The translations under genes and the position numbers were made by a program. Under the pieces are notes generated by a model, which made no database searches, was not told the DNA's origin, and saw only the letters and a list, made by a program, of their open reading frames with translations. Below, piece by piece: positions 46,208 through 55,389 of a stretch of DNA of 64,000 nucleotides; position 1 is the stretch's first letter; each line of letters begins with the position of its first letter. Source of the stretch: Haloarchaeobius salinus (GTDB lineage: Archaea > Halobacteriota > Halobacteria > Halobacteriales > Natrialbaceae); NCBI RefSeq assembly GCF_024464185.1, contig NZ_JANHAU010000002.1:868001-932000 (forward strand). Reading direction: 5' to 3'.

Positions 46208-48249
46208 GCCTCCAGACCCGCACCGACACCGGTGAGAGCAGCGGGTTCGACGCCTCCACGGACTCGCTCGGGGACATGTTCTACCCGCTGTACGAGCGGC
46301 TGTTCGACGAGAACTCCGACTTCGTGGCGGACGTCGAGACGAAGCTCGCGCAGGCCCGGATGGCCGACACCGTCGAGATGTACCTCTCCCGGTCGCTCGG
46401 TATCGGGGTGCTCTCGGGGGCGGCGCTGTGGACGCTCGGGACCGCCATCGGGTACCTGCTGTTCATGACGGGTATCGTGCCGACGGACAACATCCTCGGG
46501 GCGAGCATTCCGAACGCGACACTCGTCGACATCATCAACGCCATCAAGGTACCGGCGCTCGTCATCGTGACGGGGCTGTTCCTCGGCTCCATCGGGTTCG
46601 CGATGGGGTTCGGTGCCCTCGTCGCGGTGCCGTACTCGCGGGCGTCGGCGCGGAAACGCGAGATAAACATGCTGCTGACGGACGCGGTGTCGTTCATGTA
46701 CGCGCTCTCCGTCGGCGGCCTGAACCAGCTCGAGATCCTCGAGGCGATGGCGAAGGCCGAGGACACCTACGGCGAGGTGGCCAAGGAGTTCCAGTCCATC
46801 GTGCAGGAGACCGAGTACTTCGATACGGACTACCGGACGGCGATCCGCAATCAGGCGATGGAGACGCCGAGCGACGAGGTGGCGCAGTTCCTCACCGACA
46901 TGCTCTCCATCGTCAACTCCGGCGGTGACATGGAGAACTTCCTGAAGGACAAGAAGGACAAGCACATGCGGACCGCCAAGCAGCAACAGGAGATGACCCT
47001 GGAGACGCTGGAGCTGTTCGGCGAGATGTACATGACGCTCTCGCTGTTCCCGCTCCTGCTCATCATCATCCTGGTCATCATGCGGATGCTGGGCGAGGCG
47101 GACCCGATGATGCTGTACGCGACGGTGTACGGACTCATCCCGATGACGGGCGCGGGCTTCCTCGTGCTCGTCTCGACGGTCAAGCAGGACGAGCCCGGCG
47201 ATGGCTACCTCGACCCGGCCGACGCCGACGACCGGCTCTCGGTCCAGCAGGGTGCTGGTCTGCTGAACCTCGGCCTCGTCGAGGAGTACACGGGAGAGTT
47301 CGCGATGTTCGACCGCATCAAGAACAAGGAGGGGACCTACGAGACGATGCAGGTGCTCAAGGCCCCGCACATCTTCTTCCGGGACAACCCGCTGTACACG
47401 CTGGCGCTGACGATTCCGCTGGTACTCGTCATCACGGTCGTCGCGATGGTCTCGGGTGCGGTCCCGACATCCTGGGACGGGATGATCGACCAGCCGGTCT
47501 GGGGGACGTTCATGTACATCTACATGCCGACCTACATCGTCGTCCTGCCGCTGGCGGTGTTCCGCGAGTGGAACGTCCGGTCGCGGAGCGTCATCACGAA
47601 CAGCATCTCCGACAACCTGCGGAAGCTGTCGAGTGCGAACGACACCGGACAGACCCTGCTCGAATCGCTCCGGACCGTCTCCGAGACGACGAGCGGGAAG
47701 ATGGCGACGGAGTTCGAGACGATGCACGCGAAGGTCAACTACGGGATGAGCCTCAAGCACGCCCTCGTCGAGTTCAACAACAAGTACCACATCCCGCGGA
47801 TGGCGCGGACGGTGAAGCTCATCTCGAAGGCACAGGAGGCCTCCAGCCAGATCACGGACGTGCTGACGACGGCCGCACAGGCGTCGGAGAACCAGGACGA
47901 CATCGAGCGCGAGCGCAAGTCACGCACCCGGATGCAGGTCGTCATCATCCTGATGACGTACCTCACCCTGCTCGCGGTCATGGCCATCCTGAAGACGCAG
48001 TTCCTCGACGTGCTGACCGGGCTGAACGACGCCAGCGGCAGTGGCGGTGGAACCTCCGGTGGGCCCAGCCTCGGTGGCGCGGTCAACACCGGCCGGCTCT
48101 CGCTGCTGTTCTTCCACGCAGTGACGATGCAGGCCCTGCTGTCCGGGCTCATCGCGGGCTACATCCGCGATGCCGACATCCTGAGCGGGCTGAAGTTCGT
48201 CCTCGTGCTGATGACGATCGCACTCGTCGTGTGGGCGGCGGTGGCATGA
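46204..48249 (+). CDS. pilC: Pilus assembly membrane platform protein PilC (TadC/GspF-like)
   Basis: A 681-residue archaeal PilC with two GspF-like halves. The first cytoplasmic/membrane part has 'DAVSFMYALSVGGLNQLEILEAMAKAE', typical of GspF/TadC. Clusters of hydrophobic helices are at about 65-150, 270-325, 395-450 and 575-680. The C-terminal half repeats the motif 'LLESLRTVSETTSGKMATEFETMHAKV'. It is the platform on which PilB acts. Coupled by ATGA to pilB upstream and to the next small gene downstream. Confidence 0.92.
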   Translation: MSLQTRTDTGESSGFDASTDSLGDMFYPLYERLFDENSDFVADVETKLAQARMADTVEMYLSRSLGIGVLSGAALWTLGTAIGYLLFMTGIVPTDNILGASIPNATLVDIINAIKVPALVIVTGLFLGSIGFAMGFGALVAVPYSRASARKREINMLLTDAVSFMYALSVGGLNQLEILEAMAKAEDTYGEVAKEFQSIVQETEYFDTDYRTAIRNQAMETPSDEVAQFLTDMLSIVNSGGDMENFLKDKKDKHMRTAKQQQEMTLETLELFGEMYMTLSLFPLLLIIILVIMRMLGEADPMMLYATVYGLIPMTGAGFLVLVSTVKQDEPGDGYLDPADADDRLSVQQGAGLLNLGLVEEYTGEFAMFDRIKNKEGTYETMQVLKAPHIFFRDNPLYTLALTIPLVLVITVVAMVSGAVPTSWDGMIDQPVWGTFMYIYMPTYIVVLPLAVFREWNVRSRSVITNSISDNLRKLSSANDTGQTLLESLRTVSETTSGKMATEFETMHAKVNYGMSLKHALVEFNNKYHIPRMARTVKLISKAQEASSQITDVLTTAAQASENQDDIERERKSRTRMQVVIILMTYLTLLAVMAILKTQFLDVLTGLNDASGSGGGTSGGPSLGGAVNTGRLSLLFFHAVTMQALLSGLIAGYIRDADILSGLKFVLVLMTIALVVWAAVA

Positions 48250-48761
48250 GAACGATGAAGACGACGGGAAACACGCTCCAGCGCGGCTCGGACCGGGGAC
48301 AGACCACGCAGGATTTCGCGGTCGGCATCAGCGTCTTCCTGCTGACGGTCGGATTCACCTTCGGCTTCCTGCCGACGCTCCTGAGCCCGTTCGGCTCGCC
48401 GGTCGGGGACGACATCACGGCCAAGTCCGACCGCGTGGCGGGGACGATGATCAGCGACTTCACGGTGGACGGCGAGCCGCGGACGCTGAACGCGACCGAG
48501 CTCGATGCGTTCATCCAGTCGAACCCGACCGAGGAGGACCTGCAGGAGTACTTCGGCCTGCGAGCGTCGGCGGACATCAACGTCACCGTGATGAACGTTC
48601 AGGAGGGTGGCGGCAGGACCGTACTGCAGGTGAACGGGAACCGGACAGTGGCTGGGGACGAGTATCGCTCACAGACGCCGGCAGCGTCGACGACGAGGGT
48701 CATACTCGTCTCCGGCAGCCGGTGCGACGTCCAGTGCGTGCTGGTGGTGAGGGTGTGGTGA
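48246..48761 (+). CDS. Pilus-operon protein with N-terminal pilin-like helix (1)
   Basis: A 171-residue protein whose N-terminus is 'RGQTTQDFAVGISVFLLTVGFTFGFLP', like a class III pilin signal ('Q-T-T-x-D-F' followed by a hydrophobic stretch). The rest is soluble with N-glycosylation-type sites (NAT, NVT, NRT). ATGA overlap with pilC. It corresponds to a haloarchaeal family of unknown function (I believe the DUF7287 group). Probably a minor pilin or assembly factor. Confidence 0.78.
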   Translation: MRTMKTTGNTLQRGSDRGQTTQDFAVGISVFLLTVGFTFGFLPTLLSPFGSPVGDDITAKSDRVAGTMISDFTVDGEPRTLNATELDAFIQSNPTEEDLQEYFGLRASADINVTVMNVQEGGGRTVLQVNGNRTVAGDEYRSQTPAASTTRVILVSGSRCDVQCVLVVRVW

Positions 48762-48765
48762 TACG

Positions 48766-49401
48766 ATGAACGACGACAGGTCACAGGCGTACACGCTCGA
48801 GGGGTTCATCGGGTCGATACTGCTACTGACGGCCATCCTCTTCGCGTTCCAGTCGGTCGTCATCCTCCCGACGACGTCGGGCTCCGTGAGCCTCGACATC
48901 CAGGAGCAGCTCCGTACGTCCGCCAACGACATCATGGTCATCAGCGCGGACAACGGCGACCTCTCCTGCCAGGTCCGGTACTGGAACGAATCGGGCGAGG
49001 AATACTTCGCCGGCGCTCGCTCCGCGGACCAGGGCTACGGCGTGGACCCGCCACCGAACGTCACCGCGTGTGACGCCGACGGGACGCAGTTCGGCGACAT
49101 GCTGAACGAGACCTTCGGCGAACAGGAGCAGGAGTACAGCATCATCGTCTCCTACCGGAACAACAGTACCACGGAGGAGGTGACGATGGTCAGCCGCGGC
49201 TCGCCCAACGCGCCGGCGGTGACCGCGACGTACACGGTGACGCTCTACGACGATCAGCACATCCTCGGACCGAACTGTCACCCCTGCGATTCGAATCTCA
49301 GCGAAGCGCACGAGAACTGGGACTACCCGATCCCGGAAGCCGACGAGTTCGAGGACAGTCCCATCTACAACGTGGTCGTCATCCGGGTGGTGATATGGTA
49401 G
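48766..49401 (+). CDS. Pilus-operon protein with N-terminal membrane helix (2)
   Basis: A 211-residue protein. 'RSQAYTLEGFIGSILLLTAILFAFQSVVIL' at the N-terminus carries the E of pilin-like signals (E-G-F) followed by one helix. The outer part is rich in N-x-S/T sites (NES, NVT, NET, NNS) and has paired Cys residues. It follows the previous gene after 4 bases and its stop overlaps the next ATG region. Likely an extracellular minor pilin-like protein; family unnamed (I believe DUF7288). Confidence 0.78.
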   Translation: MNDDRSQAYTLEGFIGSILLLTAILFAFQSVVILPTTSGSVSLDIQEQLRTSANDIMVISADNGDLSCQVRYWNESGEEYFAGARSADQGYGVDPPPNVTACDADGTQFGDMLNETFGEQEQEYSIIVSYRNNSTTEEVTMVSRGSPNAPAVTATYTVTLYDDQHILGPNCHPCDSNLSEAHENWDYPIPEADEFEDSPIYNVVVIRVVIW

Positions 49402-50441
49402 GGCTGGACGAGGACCCCTCGCGTGCACAGATCGTCCTCGTGGGGGCGCTCGCCATCGCGTTCATCGTCCTCGGCATCGTCGTCGTGTTCAACACGAGCC
49501 TGTACGCCGAGAACGTCGACTCGACCGGCACCGTCTCGTCGGTGAACCAGGCCGAACAGGTCCGTCACGCTGGGGGACAGAGCGTCGCCGGGCTGGCGTA
49601 CCGGGTCAACGAGGGGAACTTCACGAACGAGACCGACATCGCGGCGACGATGAACGACAACACCAGCAACCTCAGTGCCGTCTGGCAGTCGCTGTACGCT
49701 CGGTCCCAGCCGTCCGCCGTGAACGCCTCGCTCGACGGGTCGAACTCGGAGTACGGTGTACGGGTGTTCCAGTCGACTGACGCCGACTTCCGGGCGCGGG
49801 GCGGAACGCCACCCGGTACGTCGGCTAACTGGACGTTGACCCCGACGGATACACCTGCGACGTATGCTGATATCGGACGCTTCGAACTGACGCTCGAACG
49901 TGACTCTCTCGACACCGACCAGACGGGCGCGTTCCACCTCTCGGTGCTCGGTAGCACCGAGAGTGGTGACTGGCAGTGGCGGAACGTCTGGTTCACCCGT
50001 GATGGGAGTGGAAACGTCACAGTGTATCTTGCCGAGAACAGCAGTACGACCGACCCCAGAACCACCTCGTTCGAGTGGTACGAGGAGAACGGCATGGAGG
50101 TCTGTGACGTGTCTGTCGGCACGACCGCCGAAGTGGATCTGGTCACCGGTTCCATCGAGGGAACGAACTGCTTCGAGTTTCTCAGTGGGATACATCCCGT
50201 CTCTGGCACCGACGGCTACGAGGTGCAGTTCCGAAACGGGGGGAACGTCTCCGGCCAGTACGAGGCCCACCTGAGCACGACCGCCTTCGAGTCCGTCGGA
50301 ACCCGTTTCGACAACTCGGCAGGCGACGCACCGTACTACAGCTACATCCTCTGGGAGGCGACCGCCATCGTCGAGTACGGCTCTCCCGCAGCATCGTACA
50401 CGCGAACAGTCACCGTCCCCGTCTACAACAGCACACGATGA
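49395..50441 (+). CDS. Pilus-operon protein with N-terminal membrane helix (3)
   Basis: A 348-residue protein. 'SRAQIVLVGALAIAFIVLGIVVVFNTSLYAENVDS' gives an N-terminal signal-anchor, followed by a long extracellular beta-rich part with many N-glycosylation sequons (NFT, NET, NTS, NLS, NAS, NWT). It resembles the DUF7261-type proteins of haloarchaeal pilus operons. The ATG at 49395 overlaps the upstream stop (ATGGTAG); its own stop overlaps the next gene. Probably a large pilin subunit or tip/adhesion component. Confidence 0.78.
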   Translation: MVGLDEDPSRAQIVLVGALAIAFIVLGIVVVFNTSLYAENVDSTGTVSSVNQAEQVRHAGGQSVAGLAYRVNEGNFTNETDIAATMNDNTSNLSAVWQSLYARSQPSAVNASLDGSNSEYGVRVFQSTDADFRARGGTPPGTSANWTLTPTDTPATYADIGRFELTLERDSLDTDQTGAFHLSVLGSTESGDWQWRNVWFTRDGSGNVTVYLAENSSTTDPRTTSFEWYEENGMEVCDVSVGTTAEVDLVTGSIEGTNCFEFLSGIHPVSGTDGYEVQFRNGGNVSGQYEAHLSTTAFESVGTRFDNSAGDAPYYSYILWEATAIVEYGSPAASYTRTVTVPVYNSTR

Positions 50442-50974
50442 TACGACAACCGACCGACGACCGTGGTGTCTCCATCGCACTGACGCACGTCCTGACCATC
50501 GGCATCACGACCGTCCTCGTCGCGGGCCTGCTCCTCGGCGCGAGCGGCCTGCTCGAGGAACGCAAGACCGGTGCCGCACAGACCGAGCTGCGGACGCTCG
50601 GGAACCGGATGGCCGAGGACATCGCGAACGTCGACCACGAGGCGGACGGTGCGAGCGGCCAGATCGTACTGCAGACCAACCACCCGTCCCAGGTGTCGGG
50701 GTCGGGCTACGCGGTGTCGCTGTACGGGACCTCGGCGGCCGAGTGTGGGACGTACCAGAGCAACGGTGACGTGGCCTGTCTCGTGCTGGAGTCGCCACAG
50801 GCCGACGTCCAGATCATCGTCCCGTTCCGGGCGACGACACCCATCAGCGAGAGCGTCGTCAGCGGCGGTGACCTCTTCATCGTCTACGACGGCTCGGCGA
50901 TCAGTCTCAGTGGCCAGCGGCCGCCCGCACTGGCACCGCCGGCGGTCCCGCGGGTCGCGGAGGTGCGTGCATGA
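50438..50974 (+). CDS. Pilus-operon protein with N-terminal membrane helix (4)
   Basis: A 178-residue protein beginning 'RGVSIALTHVLTIGITTVLVAGLLLGASGLLEERK', a pilin-type hydrophobic helix followed by a charged stretch. The remaining part is beta-rich ('GYAVSLYGTSAAECGTYQSNGD'). ATGA overlap with both neighbours. It belongs to a conserved haloarchaeal pilus-locus family (I believe DUF7266). Role inferred from context only. Confidence 0.78.
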   Translation: MIRQPTDDRGVSIALTHVLTIGITTVLVAGLLLGASGLLEERKTGAAQTELRTLGNRMAEDIANVDHEADGASGQIVLQTNHPSQVSGSGYAVSLYGTSAAECGTYQSNGDVACLVLESPQADVQIIVPFRATTPISESVVSGGDLFIVYDGSAISLSGQRPPALAPPAVPRVAEVRA

Positions 50975-51720
50975 ACGTCCTCGACGACCGCTCGGTGAGC
51001 GACGTGCTCGCGTTCGTCCTCGTCTTCTCCATCATCATCACCTCGGTCGGGCTGGTGTACAGTGTCGGCTTCAGCAGCCTGAGCGACTTCCAGGAGTCCG
51101 AACAGAAGACGAACGCCGCCCGTGCGTTCGACGCCTTCTCGACGGTGTTCGACGACGTTCAGGAGGGCCGGGCGGTCGCCCGCAACGGCGAGTTCCGGCT
51201 CAACGGCGGCACCATCCAGCTGAGCCGGGAGAGCGAGTTCGAGGTCTGGGTGAACGATTCCGGTGGGAGTACACTCTGGAGCGGGACCAACACCACGGGC
51301 TCGATACAGTACACCGTCGACGGCACCACCATCGGGTACGAGAACGGAGCCGCGTTCCGCCGGGACGGCGACGCGTCGGCGATGTTCAACGAGCCGTCGT
51401 TCCTCTGCCAGGGCGACCGTGCGGTCGTCTCACTGGTCGTCCTGACGCCCAAGAACGCGACCGCACAGAGCGGCGACGGTAACGTACTCGTCAAGGCCCG
51501 GGAGCGAAGCTCCGAGGTGCTGTACAGCGCACAGAGCAGCGGGTCGGCTGCCGAGAGCGTCAACGTCTCGTTCTCGGACAGCACGTTCGGCGACGCCTGG
51601 GGACGCTACCTCGTCGACAACGGCTGGGACGACCTCGGGGACGGCGAGTACGGCTGTTCGGCCGACACCGTCGTCGTCCGGGTGACGGTCATCGCCGTCG
51701 AGATTCCACCCCCACAGTGA
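50971..51720 (+). CDS. Pilus-operon protein with N-terminal membrane helix (5)
   Basis: A 249-residue protein. 'RSVSDVLAFVLVFSIIITSVGLVYSVGFSSL' gives the N-terminal helix preceded by 'DRSVSD', similar to archaeal class III signal context. The extracellular part has sequons (NDS, NTT, NAT, NVS) and Cys residues. Last gene of the seven-gene operon, ending 61 bases before tRNA-Arg(TCG). I believe this is the DUF7289-type family; role inferred from context. Confidence 0.78.
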   Translation: MNVLDDRSVSDVLAFVLVFSIIITSVGLVYSVGFSSLSDFQESEQKTNAARAFDAFSTVFDDVQEGRAVARNGEFRLNGGTIQLSRESEFEVWVNDSGGSTLWSGTNTTGSIQYTVDGTTIGYENGAAFRRDGDASAMFNEPSFLCQGDRAVVSLVVLTPKNATAQSGDGNVLVKARERSSEVLYSAQSSGSAAESVNVSFSDSTFGDAWGRYLVDNGWDDLGDGEYGCSADTVVVRVTVIAVEIPPPQ

Positions 51721-51781
51721 CGCCCGCATCTGCTCTCGAATCGCGGGAGTTAAAAGGGGCTGTCCTCTTATCAGTAGTTAC

Positions 51782-51856
51782 GGGCGCTTAGCTCAGCCTG
51801 GACAGAGTACTTGGCTTCGGACCAAGCTGCCGCGGGTTCAAATCCTGCAGCGCCCA
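51782..51856 (+). tRNA. tRNA-Arg (anticodon TCG), probable island boundary
   Basis: Acceptor GGGCGCT/AGCGCCC pairs 7 of 7, discriminator A. The D-arm contains AGCTCAGCCTGGACAGAG, the anticodon arm is CTTGG-CTTCGGA-CCAAG (TCG, codon CGA), and the T-arm GCGGG-TTCAAAT-CCTGC. Everything 3' of it changes in base composition and gene type, the usual layout for integration at a tRNA 3' end. The island carries its own tRNA-Arg(TCG) at 55390. Confidence 0.93.
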
Positions 51857-52132
51857 TCATTCTGCGTGACGGGCAACATTTGGCAGACGGCAGTACGGCG
51901 TTTATAAAAGAACCCCTCTTCGGCCGATCTGATTTCATCACGTTTCGGAACGGGGGTCGCCAGTGTCATGCGATTCGCTTGCATTTGAATGACACCGCGA
52001 GGACATAATACTTGGGTAGAGAGTGTAATTGGCGGCGCGCGCGAGAGACTTTGGCGTCCAACTTCGGCCCCCTCCACTCAACTCAGCACTTCAGATATAG
52101 ATCCCGTCTGCATCCGCGCAGTTCCTCGTACC

Positions 52133-52459
52133 TCACAGTTCCTGTTCCATCTTCTCGAAAAGGGTACGCCATCGTTCAGGCACGTCGTCAGTGTCGTACA
52201 CCCCTTCGTTCGCCAATTCTAAGAGGCGGATGGCTTCCTCCTCGGTGAGGTTCTGAAGATTCAGCTCCTCCACGGTCTTTTCGCGCGCCCACTCCGTGCT
52301 CATTGGTCGGTCGCGTTTGATCGCTCCGTAGAAATGGAACCAGAACATGAGATTGCCTTCGGACGGAACGGGTTGGCGCTTATCCTGACGGACTTGGTCG
52401 GGGATCAGCGGAAGTGACGGTACTGCTGAGAGAGTCCCGAGGAACGACCGTCGAAACAT
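52133..52459 (-). CDS. Hypothetical protein, island
   Basis: A 108-residue protein I do not recognise. It begins MFRRSFLGTLSAVPSLPLIP, which resembles a short twin-Arg signal, but internal Met residues (MFWFHF, MSTEWAREK) are plausible starts too. The C-terminal 55 residues are helical and acidic ('EELNLQNLTEEEAIRLLELANEGVYD'), typical of real haloarchaeal coding sequence. Lower GC than the core. It is the last minus-strand gene before the tRNA-Arg boundary. Confidence 0.6.
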   Translation of the reverse strand: MFRRSFLGTLSAVPSLPLIPDQVRQDKRQPVPSEGNLMFWFHFYGAIKRDRPMSTEWAREKTVEELNLQNLTEEEAIRLLELANEGVYDTDDVPERWRTLFEKMEQEL

Positions 52460-52521
52460 GCCGTCGACAAAGTGACTCCCCTCCTAAAATCTACCTCCGC
52501 CTAGGGTACGTGCCTATGTAC

Positions 52522-52557
52522 GTACTCACGTAGATACGCAGGTGCGTGTGTGAGTAC
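52522..52557. promoter_or_regulatory. Nested inverted repeat upstream of the boundary gene
   Basis: GTACTCAC (52522-52529) is mirrored by GTGAGTAC (52550-52557), with an inner ACGC-AGGT-GCGT hairpin. Several TACGT-like words (TACGTGC, GTACGTAC, CACGTAG) flank it. It lies about 65 bases before the start of the 52133-52459 gene and could be an operator, perhaps for the HTH protein at 52947. Confidence 0.45.
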
Positions 52558-52656
52558 TCGCCTGGTGGTGTAGGCTGGTCGGAGTATTGTCTAACGGAAT
52601 TCGTTCAGTAGACGCGACAACATATCCCTATTCGGGCAATGCTGCGAGTGACTCGG

Positions 52657-52920
52657 CTACTTCGATTTAGCGTCGGACTCGCTGCTCGCTTCGAGGATCT
52701 CGGCCGCCACGTCCTTTACGTGTTGCTGATGAGACGCCGGGGTCTGTACGCTCTGGGCCGCATTGAGTTGGTCGTTGACGACAGCGTTTTGTTGTGGCCC
52801 CCAATTCTCGGGCGGCTCTGATTTGATGTAGTCGACCCACCGCTTGATGCTCTCGATGCGCTGCTCGCGGTTGCGTTCGTGCTTCGCGTCGAGGTGCTCA
52901 GGCGCGTTTGAGTCGCTCAT
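52657..52920 (-). CDS. Hypothetical small acidic protein, island
   Basis: An 87-residue protein of unknown function, hydrophilic and helical ('HERNREQRIESIKRWVDYI', 'QQHVKDVAAEILEASSES'). It starts at an ATG (MSDSNAPEH) 27 bases after the stop of the HTH gene on the same strand, so the two are likely co-transcribed. Possibly a small partner of that regulator; nothing in the sequence proves this. Confidence 0.65.
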   Translation of the reverse strand: MSDSNAPEHLDAKHERNREQRIESIKRWVDYIKSEPPENWGPQQNAVVNDQLNAAQSVQTPASHQQHVKDVAAEILEASSESDAKSK

Positions 52921-52946
52921 ATTTGTCTTCGACGTCGTTCCAACTG

Positions 52947-53288
52947 CTACTCATCACCGACGCTGTTGAGCGCGCCGTTCAACTCGAAGAGTTCTCGGAC
53001 GACATTGCTGTCTGCGACCCGGTATCGACGTGGAGACGTATTCGGGACCTCCTCAATAAGCTCGACTTCAAGCAGAAGGTCGGTGTAGTTACCAACGGTC
53101 TGGCGTGTGACGCCGGCGTGTCCTGCGAGTTCAGTTTTGTTGAACTCACAGTTCGGCGGAAGATCGAGTAACGCATCTACGAGGATCGGGATCGCGTCGT
53201 GCTGCGTAAGGTAGAGCCATCCGCTAGGATGCTCCCGACGGAGTTCCTTCTTATCCACGCGGTCACCCGCGTATTCCATGTTGCTCAT
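52947..53288 (-). CDS. Winged-helix transcriptional regulator, island
   Basis: A 113-residue protein with a winged helix: 'ALLDLPPNCEFNKTELAGHAGVTRQTVGNYTDLLLEVELIEEVP' spans the helix-turn-helix ('KTELAGHAGVTRQTVGNY') and wing. The first 25 residues are charged (MSNMEYAGDRVDKKELRRE). The start is chosen at the ATG 53288; the longer frame to 53363 is less likely. A typical element-encoded repressor or copy-control regulator, first gene of a pair with 52657. Confidence 0.72.
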   Translation of the reverse strand: MSNMEYAGDRVDKKELRREHPSGWLYLTQHDAIPILVDALLDLPPNCEFNKTELAGHAGVTRQTVGNYTDLLLEVELIEEVPNTSPRRYRVADSNVVRELFELNGALNSVGDE

Positions 53289-53337
53289 ACAGAGAGCCAA
53301 CCGCATAAATCGTCGGGAGAGGCGTGTTCTTGACACC

Positions 53338-53631
53338 TCATCCGATCCGCTCAATTGACTCAAGGCCAGGGACCTCGGCGAGCCGTCTCCTCACCTGCGC
53401 ATCGGTCATTGTCGTGGTCCAACGAATGGTGATGCCGACGGTGATGGTCGTTGCCGAAAGCTTCGGAGCGATACCGTGCAGGTCGTCAACCGTGACGGCA
53501 TCGATGTCCTCGGGACGTGAGATGCGCTCTTCAGCGTCGGTGACGAGGTCGCCGTCTGCGCCACACGGGATGCGGATCGTGACGACAGCAGTCGTCATCG
53601 GCTCTGGGTCGTTGTCACTGGAGATTGCCAT
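53338..53631 (-). CDS. Hypothetical protein, island
   Basis: A 97-residue protein (MAISSDND...) with an alternating beta pattern 'TTAVVTIRIPCGADG', 'LSATTITVGITIRWTTTMTDAQVRRRLAEVPGLESIERI', which would suit a small ferredoxin-like beta-alpha-beta fold. A longer start at 53676 is possible. Between it and the TROVE gene are 160 bases with no gene. Function unknown. Confidence 0.55.
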   Translation of the reverse strand: MAISSDNDPEPMTTAVVTIRIPCGADGDLVTDAEERISRPEDIDAVTVDDLHGIAPKLSATTITVGITIRWTTTMTDAQVRRRLAEVPGLESIERIG

Positions 53632-53791
53632 GATGTCACCTCTGTTGAAGAGCGTCGCTCGGGCTGTCTGATTCACGAGCTGCGCTCCGAGTGCGCGAGG
53701 GACGATTCGAACGCCCGTCTCGGTCGTGGCACGACCGCGTGATACCGAACTACACTACTCGCACTTGACGGGGAAAGATGAGAGGGCAACA

Positions 53792-55321
53792 CTATGCAGG
53801 TTCGAAGGCCTCGATTTCATCGATGACCTGCTTCGGATTTTCGGCGTGTTCGATGAACGAGAGGACGTTCTCCGACCAGCCGGAAACGTTGTAGACGTTC
53901 TCGTATCCCTCCGGCGTCACGAGGTCGCCGTAGGACGCGAGATCGACGAGATACAATGCGGTGTCCGAGGAGACCTCGTCCCGATACGCGTCGAACGCCG
54001 CCTTGACCGTCTGGGTATCGCGTGCTGTGAATGGCGTGCTGTCCCAAATCTGCATGTCGGTGAAGACGACGATACGCTCGACCGGCTCGCCTCGGTCGCG
54101 GAGGTACTCCAGTGCCTTCCAGCCGTTCGTCGAGTTCCCGACGTCCTCGTCGATGGCCAGTACCGCACCTTGACGCTGCAGTACTGGCGTGTTCACGTGC
54201 ATCGGAACGGTCTGGAAGTCGTCACCGAACCCGCCAACCTCGGCACCTTGGTCGGCCAGGATCGCACCGAACAACGCACCGATTTCCTTCAGCCTGAGCG
54301 TGCTGTTCGTGGATAGCGCCATGTCCATCGACCCTGAGAGGTCCACGGCGACGAACGTGTCTCCGAGTCCGTCAGGCACCGTCTCGACAGCGACGTCGAT
54401 TGCGTCCTCCAGCCACTGCTCGACCGCTGGTGCTTGGACGTCAGCATTCTGGAGCGCGGTGTACGCCTGGTAGTACCGGAACGGGTACAGCGGCGCGTAC
54501 CGGACTGCTTCCAAGTCAAGGTGCCCTACGACGGTGTCCTCGTCGACGCCGGCTTCGAGCATGTTCCGGAGGTTCCGGATCGACGCGAAGATCGGCAGCG
54601 TGTATTCGTCGTCTTCGAGGAGCGTCTCCCAAGCGTCCTGAGTGTTGCCGCGCTCGGAGATGACGGTTTCCCAGGTGTTGGGCGATGGCAACGGTTCGAC
54701 GTCGGGATAGTCGTCGAGGTCGCCGCGCATGAACTCCTCGAATAGCACCTCCTGGTCGGCGTCGACCGGCTTCGGGTGGACGCGATTGAACACGTCGTGC
54801 AGCGTTACCTCACGCCGCGACAGCTCGTATTTGCCCAGCGTGTAGGCGTCCGCCATCGAAACGAGCGCGTCTTCGATGCCGCGTCGAAGCGGCCACGGGG
54901 CAGTCCCGCCGAACAACTGGTCGTGGATAGCGAGGGCGGTCGCCGTTTCATCCATCCGCTGGATGATCGCCGGTGCCCACTCGCGGATGAGTGACTCGGG
55001 TGAGTCATCCTTGAACCGGTCGTCGTTGGCTGCCAGTACGAGCAGGACCTGTGGAATGTCCCGCAGGTAGAGTTCCTGGCGCGCGTACGCGGCGAGCTTC
55101 AGGACGAACTCCGGATCCTCGTCTGCCGCGGCGTCGAACCGCCGGACGACAGCAGCGAGTTGCTCGTCATCGGTTTCGTAGAACGAGCCCTCCAGCAGTT
55201 GGTTGATCGTGCGCTTGTACAGTGCGAGTCGAGGGTCGGCAGGGTCGAACGCTTCCCCACCTTCGTAGTTGGTGGTTCGCGTCGCCTCCGCGACCGTTTG
55301 CTTTGGCTTGTTGAATTCCAT
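53792..55321 (-). CDS. TROVE-domain (Ro60/Rsr-like) RNA-binding protein
   Basis: A 509-residue protein with the two-part Ro60 layout. Residues about 1-310 are the helical-repeat TROVE ring ('EFVLKLAAYARQELYLRDIPQVLLVLAAND'-type repeats, e.g. 'KLAAYARQELYLRDIP'). Residues about 315-505 are a von Willebrand A domain with the metal site DLSGS (Asp 327, Ser 329, Ser 331), Thr about 398 in 'STNGWKAL', and 'FTDMQ' (Asp 422). It ends with the Ro60-like 'NVSGWSENVLSFIEHA'. Ro60 proteins are rings that bind Y RNAs and misfolded RNA ends and work with exonucleases in RNA quality control. The gene lies 68 bases after the last tRNA of a minus-strand tRNA array, in the same direction, so it may be co-transcribed with it. 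Confidence 0.93.
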   Translation of the reverse strand: MEFNKPKQTVAEATRTTNYEGGEAFDPADPRLALYKRTINQLLEGSFYETDDEQLAAVVRRFDAAADEDPEFVLKLAAYARQELYLRDIPQVLLVLAANDDRFKDDSPESLIREWAPAIIQRMDETATALAIHDQLFGGTAPWPLRRGIEDALVSMADAYTLGKYELSRREVTLHDVFNRVHPKPVDADQEVLFEEFMRGDLDDYPDVEPLPSPNTWETVISERGNTQDAWETLLEDDEYTLPIFASIRNLRNMLEAGVDEDTVVGHLDLEAVRYAPLYPFRYYQAYTALQNADVQAPAVEQWLEDAIDVAVETVPDGLGDTFVAVDLSGSMDMALSTNSTLRLKEIGALFGAILADQGAEVGGFGDDFQTVPMHVNTPVLQRQGAVLAIDEDVGNSTNGWKALEYLRDRGEPVERIVVFTDMQIWDSTPFTARDTQTVKAAFDAYRDEVSSDTALYLVDLASYGDLVTPEGYENVYNVSGWSENVLSFIEHAENPKQVIDEIEAFEPA

Positions 55322-55389
55322 GCTATCACTCGGAGCCGCAACAGGCGACTCCGATACCAGTGCTGCTCACCTGCGGTGCAAGCAGCGAA

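Noticed and set aside
44950-47790. 946-residue open frame on the minus strand
   Set aside because: It is the mirror of the D/E-rich pilB tail and pilC, giving Ser/Pro-rich and Val/Arg-rich nonsense; the plus-strand genes have clear motifs.
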